A stretch of DNA of 64,000 nt, taken from SZUA-430 sp046153995 (GTDB lineage: Bacteria > Pseudomonadota > Alphaproteobacteria > Micropepsales > Micropepsaceae). Under the pieces are notes generated by a model. The model was not told the DNA's origin. It saw nothing but the letters and a program-made list of their open reading frames with translations, and searched no databases. Below, one piece after another: positions 15,956 through 23,360 of the stretch. The DNA lies in contig JBJXEH010000065.1 of assembly GCA_046153995.1 (NCBI GenBank), positions 1 through 64,000 of the forward strand. Direction: 5' to 3'. Each line of letters begins with the position of its first letter. Positions within the stretch are counted from its first letter, which is position 1. A program made the translations under genes and the position numbers.

Positions 15956-16710
15956 CGCTCGGTCCCCCCGAATGGCTGCTTGCGTTTGTTGCGGGACCGT
16001 TCGTCGGCAGCTTCTTAAGCGTGTTGGCCGTGCGGCTGCCTAAGGGCGAGGACGTTGTCGTCTCAAGCTCGCGCTGCCGGGCGTGCGGCACAGAGCTGTC
16101 GGCTCTTCAAATCGTGCCGATCATCAGTTGGGCGTTGCAGGGCGGGAAATGCCGCACCTGCGGCGCGCGCGTCGGGTGGCTCTATCCGATGATCGAGCTA
16201 AGCGCGGCTTTGTTGGTGCTTTGGGCGGCGACGCTTGGCATGTCGAGCGTGATGTTCTGGGCGACCCTTGTGCTCGGCTGGACCCTGCTCACGCTGGCGG
16301 TAATGGACGTCCGCGAATTCGTGCTCGCCGACGTGCTGACGCTGCCATTGATTGCAGGCGGTTTGGGCCTGATCGCATGGCAGGCGACAGATGCGCTGCC
16401 GTGGCATTTGCTTGGGGCCGCCGCCGGGTTTGCTTTGATGGTGGGCGTCGCGCACGCGTACCAGGCGCTACGGGGGCGGGAGGGACTGGGCTTTGGGGAC
16501 GCGAAGCTCATGGCGGCGGCGGGGGCTTGGACCGGGATCGCGGGGGTCGGTACGGTCCTGCTCTATGGCGCAGTGCTGTCCCTTGCGCTTGTCCTATTGC
16601 TGCGATTGACGGGGCGAAAGATTGAGGCCGACACGCCCATTCCGTTCGGCGCAGGGCTTGCAGCGGGGTTTTGGTTGACGTGGCTTTACGGGCCGCTGTT
16701 GGTGGGCTAA
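15952..16710 (+). CDS. gspO: Prepilin peptidase GspO/PilD
   Basis: Bifunctional inner-membrane aspartic peptidase and N-methylase that processes the pseudopilins of this operon; 252 residues. The N-terminal cytoplasmic domain has both zinc-binding CxxC pairs (SRCRACG and KCRTCGA). Several transmembrane helices follow. The two catalytic aspartates are in VMDVREFVLAD and in the GxGD-type motif GLGFGDAKLMAA. All parts needed for both activities are present. ATG 15952 overlaps the gspK stop. A small hairpin, CCGCCC/GGGCGG, follows within the 50-base gap to gspE. Confidence 0.93.
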   Translation: MTLGPPEWLLAFVAGPFVGSFLSVLAVRLPKGEDVVVSSSRCRACGTELSALQIVPIISWALQGGKCRTCGARVGWLYPMIELSAALLVLWAATLGMSSVMFWATLVLGWTLLTLAVMDVREFVLADVLTLPLIAGGLGLIAWQATDALPWHLLGAAAGFALMVGVAHAYQALRGREGLGFGDAKLMAAAGAWTGIAGVGTVLLYGAVLSLALVLLLRLTGRKIEADTPIPFGAGLAAGFWLTWLYGPLLVG

Positions 16711-16760
16711 TCCGCCCTCTGGGGCGGCTGGTTTCCGGCCGCAAACCGCGAGGGTAGACC

Positions 16761-18464
16761 ATGGCAGCAGCCGAATTGGCGCCCCAGAGCGTCGAACAGA
16801 AGCTGATTGATCACCTGCGCCAATCCGGCAAGCTTGATGCCGAGGGGGCGGCGCGGGCGTGGCGCGTTTTCGAACAGACACGCGTTAGCCTTACCAAGAT
16901 TTTGCTGGAACTGGGGCTCGTGCCGGAGCGCGAGTTGGTCTCGGCGTTTGCGAACGGCCTCGGCATTCCGGCCGCGGATGCTGCCGACTATCCGCTTGAG
17001 CCCGTGCTCGGCGACAGCGTGACGCCGCGGTTCTTGATGGACGCGAAAGCGGTGCTGCTGAGCGCTACCGACGATACGGTAACGATTGCCGCGCACGATC
17101 CCCTGGACGGCTTTCTGGTTGATGCGATTGCGCTGGCGACCAACCGTCGCGTGGTTGTGAAGGCCGCGCCGGTGAGCGACATCGAGGAAGCGTTGAAGCG
17201 TCTCTACGCCGGTGGCGATGCAGAGGCTTTGGCGGCGGCTGCGGAGAACGAATCCGGCGCGACTGAGGCCGACGTGGCGCGGCTGCGCGAGAGTGCGAGC
17301 GAGGCGCCCGTAATCCGTTTCGTGAATAGCTTGATTTCGCGCGCGGTCGAGGCGGGTGCGTCCGACATTCATATCGAGCCGCTGGAGCGCCGTTTGCGCA
17401 TTCGCACGCGTATAGACGGCGTGTTGAAGGAAGAAGAGGCGGCGTCGTCGGAGTTGGCGCCCGCAATCGTGTCGCGTCTCAAGATCATGAGCGGGCTCAA
17501 CATCGCCGAGAGGCGGTTGCCGCAGGACGGCGCGGTGAAGCTTGCGGTGCGGGGTAAGGAAATCGACCTGCGCATTGCGACGGCGCCAGTGACGCATGGC
17601 GAGGCGGTCGCGGTGCGCATTCTCGACAAGTCGTCCGTGGCGCTCGATTTCGATGCCTTGGGATTCGATGCCGCGATGCAAGCGCGACTGGCAGCGTTGC
17701 TGAAGCGGCCGAATGGCATCTTCCTGGTCACGGGGCCGACGGGCAGTGGCAAGACGACGACGCTTTACGCAGCGCTACAGCGGTTGAACACGAGCGAGCG
17801 CAAGATTCTCTCGGTTGAAGACCCGGTCGAATACAAGATCGCGGGCGTCAATCAGGTGCAGGTGAAACCCGAGATCGGACTGACGTTCGCAAACGTCTTG
17901 CGCGCGTTCTTGCGGCACGATCCGAACGTCATTCTGGTGGGTGAGATACGCGATCCTGAGACGGCGCGGATCGCCGTTCAAGCGGCGCTCACGGGCCATC
18001 TCGTGTTATCGACGGTGCATACGAATAGCGCGGCCGGTGCGCTGACGCGGCTGCTTGATATGCATGTCGAGGACTATCTGCTGACCTCGACGATTGCGGG
18101 CATTCTTTCGCAACGGTTGGTTCGCGTCCTCTGTAGTGCTTGCAAGGAGCCTACGCCGCTGGGGCCGGAGTGGGCGGCCGACCTCGCTGCGCTGGGGCAT
18201 GGCGCCAGTGCGACCGCCTACGGCGCGAAGGGCTGCGCGGTTTGCCATGGGACGGGGTACAAGGGGCGCAGCGTGGTGTCCGAACTCCTGGTGCCGGACG
18301 AGCGCATTCGCAGGCTGGTCAGCGAGCGGGCGTCCGCGTCGCAGATACACACCGCGGCGGTAGCCAGCGGAATGGAGGGTCTCAGGCGGGCGGCGCTTCG
18401 AAAAGTGCTTGAAGGCACGACGACGGCGGAGGAAGTTCAGCGCGTCGCACAAGAGGAAGGGTGA
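16761..18464 (+). CDS. gspE: Type II secretion ATPase GspE
   Basis: Cytoplasmic hexameric ATPase of 567 residues that powers pseudopilus growth. The N-terminal MshEN-like domain occupies about residues 1-150 (LTKILLELGLVPERELVSAF). The catalytic core has Walker A GPTGSGKTTT with the lysine at residue 331, the Asp box (LSVEDPVEY), Walker B (ILVGEIRDPETA) and the His box (HLVLSTVHTNSA). The zinc-binding tetracysteine domain, CSACKEP and CAVCHGTGYKGR, is present near residues 460-500. The GTG of gspG overlaps its stop. Close relatives include PilB; the operon context decides GspE. Confidence 0.95.
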   Translation: MAAAELAPQSVEQKLIDHLRQSGKLDAEGAARAWRVFEQTRVSLTKILLELGLVPERELVSAFANGLGIPAADAADYPLEPVLGDSVTPRFLMDAKAVLLSATDDTVTIAAHDPLDGFLVDAIALATNRRVVVKAAPVSDIEEALKRLYAGGDAEALAAAAENESGATEADVARLRESASEAPVIRFVNSLISRAVEAGASDIHIEPLERRLRIRTRIDGVLKEEEAASSELAPAIVSRLKIMSGLNIAERRLPQDGAVKLAVRGKEIDLRIATAPVTHGEAVAVRILDKSSVALDFDALGFDAAMQARLAALLKRPNGIFLVTGPTGSGKTTTLYAALQRLNTSERKILSVEDPVEYKIAGVNQVQVKPEIGLTFANVLRAFLRHDPNVILVGEIRDPETARIAVQAALTGHLVLSTVHTNSAAGALTRLLDMHVEDYLLTSTIAGILSQRLVRVLCSACKEPTPLGPEWAADLAALGHGASATAYGAKGCAVCHGTGYKGRSVVSELLVPDERIRRLVSERASASQIHTAAVASGMEGLRRAALRKVLEGTTTAEEVQRVAQEEG

Positions 18465-18907
18465 CTGTCATGCGCCGAACAAAGAAACGGCAGCGGCGGC
18501 AGCTTGAGCGCGGGTACTCGCTGCTCGAGCTCCTGGTCGTGCTAGCGATCTTAGGGCTCATCATCGCGATCGCGGCACCGCGGCTCATCGGGTACTTCGA
18601 GGCGTCGAAAGCCAAGACCGCGAAAATTCAGATCTCGAATCTGGCGACCGCCATGGACCTCTATTACCTCTCGAACGGTGGCTATCCGACTGAGGAACAG
18701 GGGCTGAAAGCGCTGGTGGAGCGGCCTGAAACCGCAACGGCCTGGGACGGGCCGTATCTCAACAAGGCCGATGGGATCATCGACCCCTGGGGCAGACCGT
18801 ACGTCTACAAGCAGCCGGGTGTTCACGGAAAGTTTGACATCTCATCGCTCGGCGCCGACGGCAAAGAAGGCGGCACCAGCGAAGACGCCGATATGGGCTC
18901 ATGGTAA
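18461..18907 (+). CDS. gspG: Type II secretion major pseudopilin GspG
   Basis: Major pseudopilus subunit, 148 residues with a basic leader of about 18 residues (RRTKKRQRRQLERG) that is longer than average, then the mature start YSLLELLVVLAILGLI. The C-terminal part is diagnostic for GspG: GGYPTEEQGLKALVE, DPWGRPYVYKQPG and the calcium-loop region SLGADGKEGGTSEDAD. It begins at GTG 18461 overlapping the gspE stop, or at ATG 18470. It is the last gene of the secretion operon; no obvious terminator follows before the next gene 82 bases on. Confidence 0.95.
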   Translation: MTVMRRTKKRQRRQLERGYSLLELLVVLAILGLIIAIAAPRLIGYFEASKAKTAKIQISNLATAMDLYYLSNGGYPTEEQGLKALVERPETATAWDGPYLNKADGIIDPWGRPYVYKQPGVHGKFDISSLGADGKEGGTSEDADMGSW

Positions 18908-18989
18908 GTGCAAATCCAACCATTTGAGCCGCCCGTATACCGGTAAGTAGCTGGACCCGCGGATGTAGACGGGTCCAAGGTTGGAGTTC

Positions 18990-20159
18990 ATGGGTCTGAT
19001 ACCGAATTCACTGATCGAACGGCGGTGGCGCGACGCGATCGGCCGCATCGAGATAGGCGAGCTGACATTCGTCGCGCCGAACGGCGAGGTGGTTGTTGCC
19101 AAGGGTACTAAGCCGGGGCCGAACGCCCAGTTTCGCGTCAGGTCGTGGGACGTAATCGCGCGCGCGGTGGCGCGCGGCGATATCGGGCTTGGCGAAGACT
19201 ACATCGCGGGAGCTTGGGAGAGCGACGATGTGGAGGCGTTGTTCACGCTCTTTCTGCTGAATCTCGAACAGCTGGAAGGATACGCGCACGGCGGCGTATT
19301 GAACCGGTTAGGCTTCGTACTTTTGAATACGATTGCGCGGCGCAACAGCCAGGGCGGAAGCCGGCGCAATATCGAAGCTCACTACGATGTCGGCAACGAT
19401 TTCTATTCGCTGTGGCTCGACGAGACGATGACCTATTCGTCCGCGATTTACGGAGGCCAAATGGTTGGCCTCGGCGATGCACAACGCGCCAAGTACGCAC
19501 GAATTTTGGACAAGGTCGCAGACCCGCGGGCGCGGGTCCTTGAGGTTGGGTGCGGGTGGGGCGGCTTTGCTGAGGCCGCTGCCAAACGTTCGCATGAAGT
19601 GACGGGGATCACGATCTCGCCGTCTCAACACGCCTTTGCAGCGAACCGTCTGGGCGCTAAGGCCGACATCCGGCTTGAGGACTATCGCAACACGAAGGGC
19701 GCGTTCGACGCCATCGTGTCGATTGAGATGTTTGAAGCTGTCGGTGAACGGTATTGGCCGCAATACTTTCAGATGCTGAGCGAACGATTGAAGCGCGGGG
19801 GCCGGGCGGTCGTGCAGACGATTTCGGTCCAGGACGATATCTTCGCGGGATACCGGACGCGAAGCGACTTCATCCGCCACTATGTATTCCCGGGCGGCAT
19901 GCTGCCGTCGATTGCGCGCTTCCGCGAGGAAGCAGGGCGCGCCGGGTTGAAAGTGCTCGACGTGTTTTCGTTCGGGCAGGACTACGCGCAAACTCTGCGC
20001 ACATGGTCGAAGCGGCAGGCGGAGGCGCGGGAGAGAATTCGCGCGCTGGGCCACGACGACCCTTTCCTTCGCAATTGGCATTTCTATCTCGGCATCTGCG
20101 CCGCGGCGTTTGCCGTCGGCCGGACCGACGTTCATCAAGTGGAGCTTGTGCATGCGTAG
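18990..20159 (+). CDS. Cyclopropane-fatty-acyl-phospholipid synthase family methyltransferase
   Basis: SAM-dependent methyltransferase of about 389 residues acting on unsaturated acyl chains of membrane phospholipids. The SAM motif is VLEVGCGWGGFAEAAA, and family motifs YDVGNDFYSLWLDETMTYSSAIY and VFPGGMLPS are present. The cysteine-independent substitutions and the neighbours (flavin oxidase, chalcone-isomerase-like protein, GPH transporter) resemble the cluster linked in Rhodobacter to methylated or furan fatty acids and the singlet-oxygen response, so it may be a UfaM-like enzyme rather than a plain Cfa. ATG 18990 is preferred, with AAGG nine bases upstream; TTG 18981 is possible. It overlaps the next gene by eight bases. 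Confidence 0.88.
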   Translation: MGLIPNSLIERRWRDAIGRIEIGELTFVAPNGEVVVAKGTKPGPNAQFRVRSWDVIARAVARGDIGLGEDYIAGAWESDDVEALFTLFLLNLEQLEGYAHGGVLNRLGFVLLNTIARRNSQGGSRRNIEAHYDVGNDFYSLWLDETMTYSSAIYGGQMVGLGDAQRAKYARILDKVADPRARVLEVGCGWGGFAEAAAKRSHEVTGITISPSQHAFAANRLGAKADIRLEDYRNTKGAFDAIVSIEMFEAVGERYWPQYFQMLSERLKRGGRAVVQTISVQDDIFAGYRTRSDFIRHYVFPGGMLPSIARFREEAGRAGLKVLDVFSFGQDYAQTLRTWSKRQAEARERIRALGHDDPFLRNWHFYLGICAAAFAVGRTDVHQVELVHA

Positions 20160-20679
20160 AGTGTTGATCGCTTGCGTCGCCGTGTTGGGGTTGGCTGGTG
20201 CCGCCTTGGCGATGACCCGGCCGCTCGAACTTGGCAGCACAATCAACGCGACGAAGCCGTATGGCAGCGGCTCGCTGACGTGGCTGGTGTTCACAGCCTA
20301 CGATGCGACGCTCTGGACGGACGCGCCGCAATGGTCGATGAGCGCGCCGTTTGCGCTGACGCTGCGCTATCGCATGGGCTTCACAACCGGTGAGTTGGTC
20401 GAACGCACGGTCGAAGAAATGGCGAAAGTTTCGCCCGCAACGCCGAAGGATGCCCTCGCGCGCAATAGCGCGGCGCTGAGCCAAGCGTTTCCGGCCGTGA
20501 AAGATGGCGACCGGATTACCGCAATGTATGTGCCGGGGCAGGGGACGCGTTTCTTCCACAACGGTGCGCCGACTGCAAACATTGCGGATTCTGGTTTCGC
20601 CGACCCGTTCTTCGGCATTTGGCTGTCGCCGAAGACGTCGGAACCAAAGCTTCGAGCAGGGCTTCTGCGGCTTCGTTAG
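20152..20679 (+). CDS. Exported chalcone-isomerase-like protein
   Basis: A 175-residue protein with a signal peptide (VLIACVAVLGLAGAALA). The mature part matches the chalcone-isomerase-like domain found in bacterial exported proteins next to CFA-type methyltransferases: WLVFTAYDATLWTD, then FALTLRYRMGFTTGELVERTVEEM and a terminal FADPFFGIWLSPKTSEP. In plants this fold binds fatty acids or flavonoids; the bacterial role is unknown but a lipid-binding job fits the context. It overlaps the methyltransferase by eight bases and its stop overlaps the stop of the convergent amine oxidase gene. Confidence 0.75.
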   Translation: MRRVLIACVAVLGLAGAALAMTRPLELGSTINATKPYGSGSLTWLVFTAYDATLWTDAPQWSMSAPFALTLRYRMGFTTGELVERTVEEMAKVSPATPKDALARNSAALSQAFPAVKDGDRITAMYVPGQGTRFFHNGAPTANIADSGFADPFFGIWLSPKTSEPKLRAGLLRLR

Positions 20680-21980
20680 CCGCCGGCGGCCGCCGCCAGT
20701 TGCGATACATCGATTGGCGCGGGGGCTAACCAGGGTGCTCTCGCGCCAAGTTTTTCAGCGACGTTCATCGCACTGAGCAAACCATCTTCGTGGAAACCGT
20801 GGCGCATGTAGGCGCCGCAGAACCACGTGTTTCGTTCACCTTGCATCGATGTCAGGGTCCGCTGCGCCGCGATAGCGGCGGGCTCGAAGACCGGATGATG
20901 GAACGTGGTCCGGTCGAAGATGTCAGCGTCAGCCACGGGGGTTGCCGGGTTGAGCGTCACAAATAGCGGATAACGCTCGTCGATCGATTGCAGCTTGTTC
21001 ATCCAATAGGTGAGCGTGACTTGCGCTTCCCGGCCCTCGTTGCCGGCGTGATAGTTCCAGGCGGACCAACACCGGTGGCGCTTTGGCATGAAGCGCGGGT
21101 CTTTGTGCAAGATCGCTTGGTTTTCCTGGTAGCGGATGGAGCCAAGCGCTTGCGCTTCAGCGTCGTTCGGATCGGCGAGCAGGGACAGCGCTTGATCTGA
21201 ATGGCACGCAAAAACGACGTGGTCGAATGTTGTGTCGTTGCCGGCGGTATCGCGGACGCGCACACCGGTGGCGGTGCGCTCGACGCGAGCCGCGCCTACG
21301 CCGTTCAGCGGGCGCTTCTTTAGCGTTGCGGTCAGTTTCTGAACGTATTGCTGCGAGCCGCCGTCCACCGTCAGCCATTGGGGCTGGCCGTCCATTGCGA
21401 GCAGACCGTGGTTGGCGAAGAAGTTGACGAACACCTGAGCTGGAAACTGCAACATCTGCTGTGGCGGACAGCTCCAGATCGCGCCGGAGATCGGCAGCAG
21501 GTAGTAACGCTTGAAATTCTCGCTAAGACCCATTGCGTCGATCAGTTGGCCAAGCGTGATCTTCGGGTCGTTCGCGACGCGCTCCGATACCTCGCTATTG
21601 AAGCGCATGACCTCGCGAAGCACCTGGATGAACCAGGGGCGCAGGAGGTTGCGGCGTTGACCGAAGATCGTGTTGAAGTCCTTGGCACCCCATTCGAACC
21701 AGCCGTCGCGCATGGTGAAGGCGTAAGTCATGAAACTATTCTTGACCGCCACGTTCAGCCTTGCGAACAGGGCAGTCAGATTTGGGTAGTTGCGCTCGTT
21801 GAAGACGATGAAGCCGGTGTCGACGGGAATGATCCGGTCGCCGTGTTTGACCGTAATCGTCCGGCTGTGACCGCCGAGCCGCGGTTCCTTTTCGTAGAGG
21901 GTGACGTTGTGCTTGTCCTGAAGCAGATAGGCGGCGGAAAGCCCCGCAATGCCGCTGCCGATAATCGCGATGTTGGCCAT
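20676..21980 (-). CDS. FAD-dependent amine oxidase/desaturase family protein
   Basis: A 434-residue flavoprotein with an N-terminal dinucleotide-binding fold (IAIIGSGIAGLSAAYLL, then YEKEPRLGGHSRTI), and a C-terminal FAD-binding end (TWFCGAYMRHGFHEDGLLSAMNVAEKL). These proteins regularly occur beside CFA synthase and DUF1365 genes; in Rhodobacter a relative takes part in fatty-acid desaturation during furan fatty acid formation, which is from memory of that literature. Here DUF1365 is absent. It is transcribed towards the methyltransferase pair and shares stop-codon bases with it. A short divergent gap of 41 bases separates it from the GPH transporter, so both may answer to one regulator. Confidence 0.82.
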   Translation of the reverse strand: MANIAIIGSGIAGLSAAYLLQDKHNVTLYEKEPRLGGHSRTITVKHGDRIIPVDTGFIVFNERNYPNLTALFARLNVAVKNSFMTYAFTMRDGWFEWGAKDFNTIFGQRRNLLRPWFIQVLREVMRFNSEVSERVANDPKITLGQLIDAMGLSENFKRYYLLPISGAIWSCPPQQMLQFPAQVFVNFFANHGLLAMDGQPQWLTVDGGSQQYVQKLTATLKKRPLNGVGAARVERTATGVRVRDTAGNDTTFDHVVFACHSDQALSLLADPNDAEAQALGSIRYQENQAILHKDPRFMPKRHRCWSAWNYHAGNEGREAQVTLTYWMNKLQSIDERYPLFVTLNPATPVADADIFDRTTFHHPVFEPAAIAAQRTLTSMQGERNTWFCGAYMRHGFHEDGLLSAMNVAEKLGARAPWLAPAPIDVSQLAAAAGG

Positions 21981-22021
21981 AGCTGGTTTACGGCACCGGT
22001 CCCTTTGCGGATCATAAAGAC

Positions 22022-23359
22022 ATGACGCAGCGCTTACGCAATGGGGTTTTGGCGGCCTATGGCGCGCCGGCGGTTGCGTTCGCGATTCTACTGCTCCCGC
22101 CTTACGTGTTTCTGCCGGGATTCTATACGCAAACGCTTGGGCTTCCGCTCGATTGGATCGGCTACATCATCATCCTGTCACGCGTGTTCGATGCGTTCAC
22201 CGACCCGGTGATTGGGTATCTGAGCGACCGCACACCTGGCCGGTACGGACGGCGCAAGCCGTGGATTCTTGCCGGGACGCCGCTGGCGATACTGGCTGTC
22301 GTTGTGCTGTTCGCGCCGGGCGATCAGGCGTCCCTCGAGCAGTTTGCGTTCGGCATCTTCACGCTGACGCTGGCCTGGACGATGCTGCTGCTGCCCTACA
22401 GCGCCTGGGGCGCCGAGCTATCCGGCGACTACGACGAACGCACGCGGATCACCAGCGTGCGCGAGGGTGTGGGCCTCGTCGGCACGCTGCTCGCGGCGGC
22501 AACGCCGTCGGTGCTTACTGCCGCAGGCTTCAACGATCCGCGTGTGCACATGGCGGCGTTAGCGGTGCTTCTGACAGTGTTGATGCTGCCGACCGTTGCG
22601 TGGCTGTTGATCAAGGTTCCGGAACCGCCGCCGCTCACCGATGTGCGCGTACCCCTTCGCGACGGGCTGAAAGCGATTGCAGGCAATGCGCCGTTCCGCA
22701 GACTGATCGCGGCCTACTTGATCAACGCGTTCGCGAACGGCCTGCCGGCGACGCTGTTTTTGCTGTTCGTGAGCCATGTGATCGGCGCGCCGGACGCCTA
22801 TGGGCCGCTGCTGCTCGCGTATTTTCTGGCAGGGTTGGCGGGTGTTCCGATCTGGTCGTTCGTCGCACGACGGCTGGGTAAGCATCGCACCTGGGTGATC
22901 GCGATGATCGTCGCGTGCGGCGCGTTCATGTTTACGCCGTTCGTAGTGGGCGAAGGCGATGTCGTACCGTTCCTTATCATCTCCATCATTTCCGGCATCG
23001 GATTTGGAGCGGACTTGGTGTTGCCGAGTGCTATTCAGGCCGACGTCGTGGACGTCGACACGCGGGCGTCTGGCGAGCAGCGCACGGGGCTTTTCTTCGC
23101 TTTGTGGGGGATCGCGACGAAGCTGTCGTTTGCCCTCGCGGCCGCGGCGTTGCCGGTGTTGCACGCTGTGGGCTTTGACGCGACGGCACTCGACGCGGCG
23201 GGAAAATCAACGAATGCGCCAGAAGCACTGCTCACGTTGACATTGCTTTACGCAGCCGTACCGGTGGCGCTGAAAGTTGTCGCGATGGCGTTGATGTGGA
23301 ACTTCCCGCTCGACGCGGAACGCCAGAAGTCGATCCGCGCCGAAATAGAGAAAGCGTGA
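22022..23359 (+). CDS. GPH-family (MFS) sugar/cation symporter-like transporter
   Basis: A 445-residue inner-membrane protein with about twelve hydrophobic segments. The loop RVFDAFTDPVIGYLSDRTPGRYGRRKPWIL is the signature of the glycoside-pentoside-hexuronide (melibiose permease-like) family, with key motif DPVIGYLSDRT. Such a transporter accompanies the CFA-type methyltransferase and flavoprotein in related clusters. It may move a lipid precursor or signal rather than a sugar; that is inference. It diverges from the flavoprotein gene and ends one base before the convergent S46 peptidase gene. Confidence 0.85.
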   Translation: MTQRLRNGVLAAYGAPAVAFAILLLPPYVFLPGFYTQTLGLPLDWIGYIIILSRVFDAFTDPVIGYLSDRTPGRYGRRKPWILAGTPLAILAVVVLFAPGDQASLEQFAFGIFTLTLAWTMLLLPYSAWGAELSGDYDERTRITSVREGVGLVGTLLAAATPSVLTAAGFNDPRVHMAALAVLLTVLMLPTVAWLLIKVPEPPPLTDVRVPLRDGLKAIAGNAPFRRLIAAYLINAFANGLPATLFLLFVSHVIGAPDAYGPLLLAYFLAGLAGVPIWSFVARRLGKHRTWVIAMIVACGAFMFTPFVVGEGDVVPFLIISIISGIGFGADLVLPSAIQADVVDVDTRASGEQRTGLFFALWGIATKLSFALAAAALPVLHAVGFDATALDAAGKSTNAPEALLTLTLLYAAVPVALKVVAMALMWNFPLDAERQKSIRAEIEKA

Positions 23360-23360
23360 G

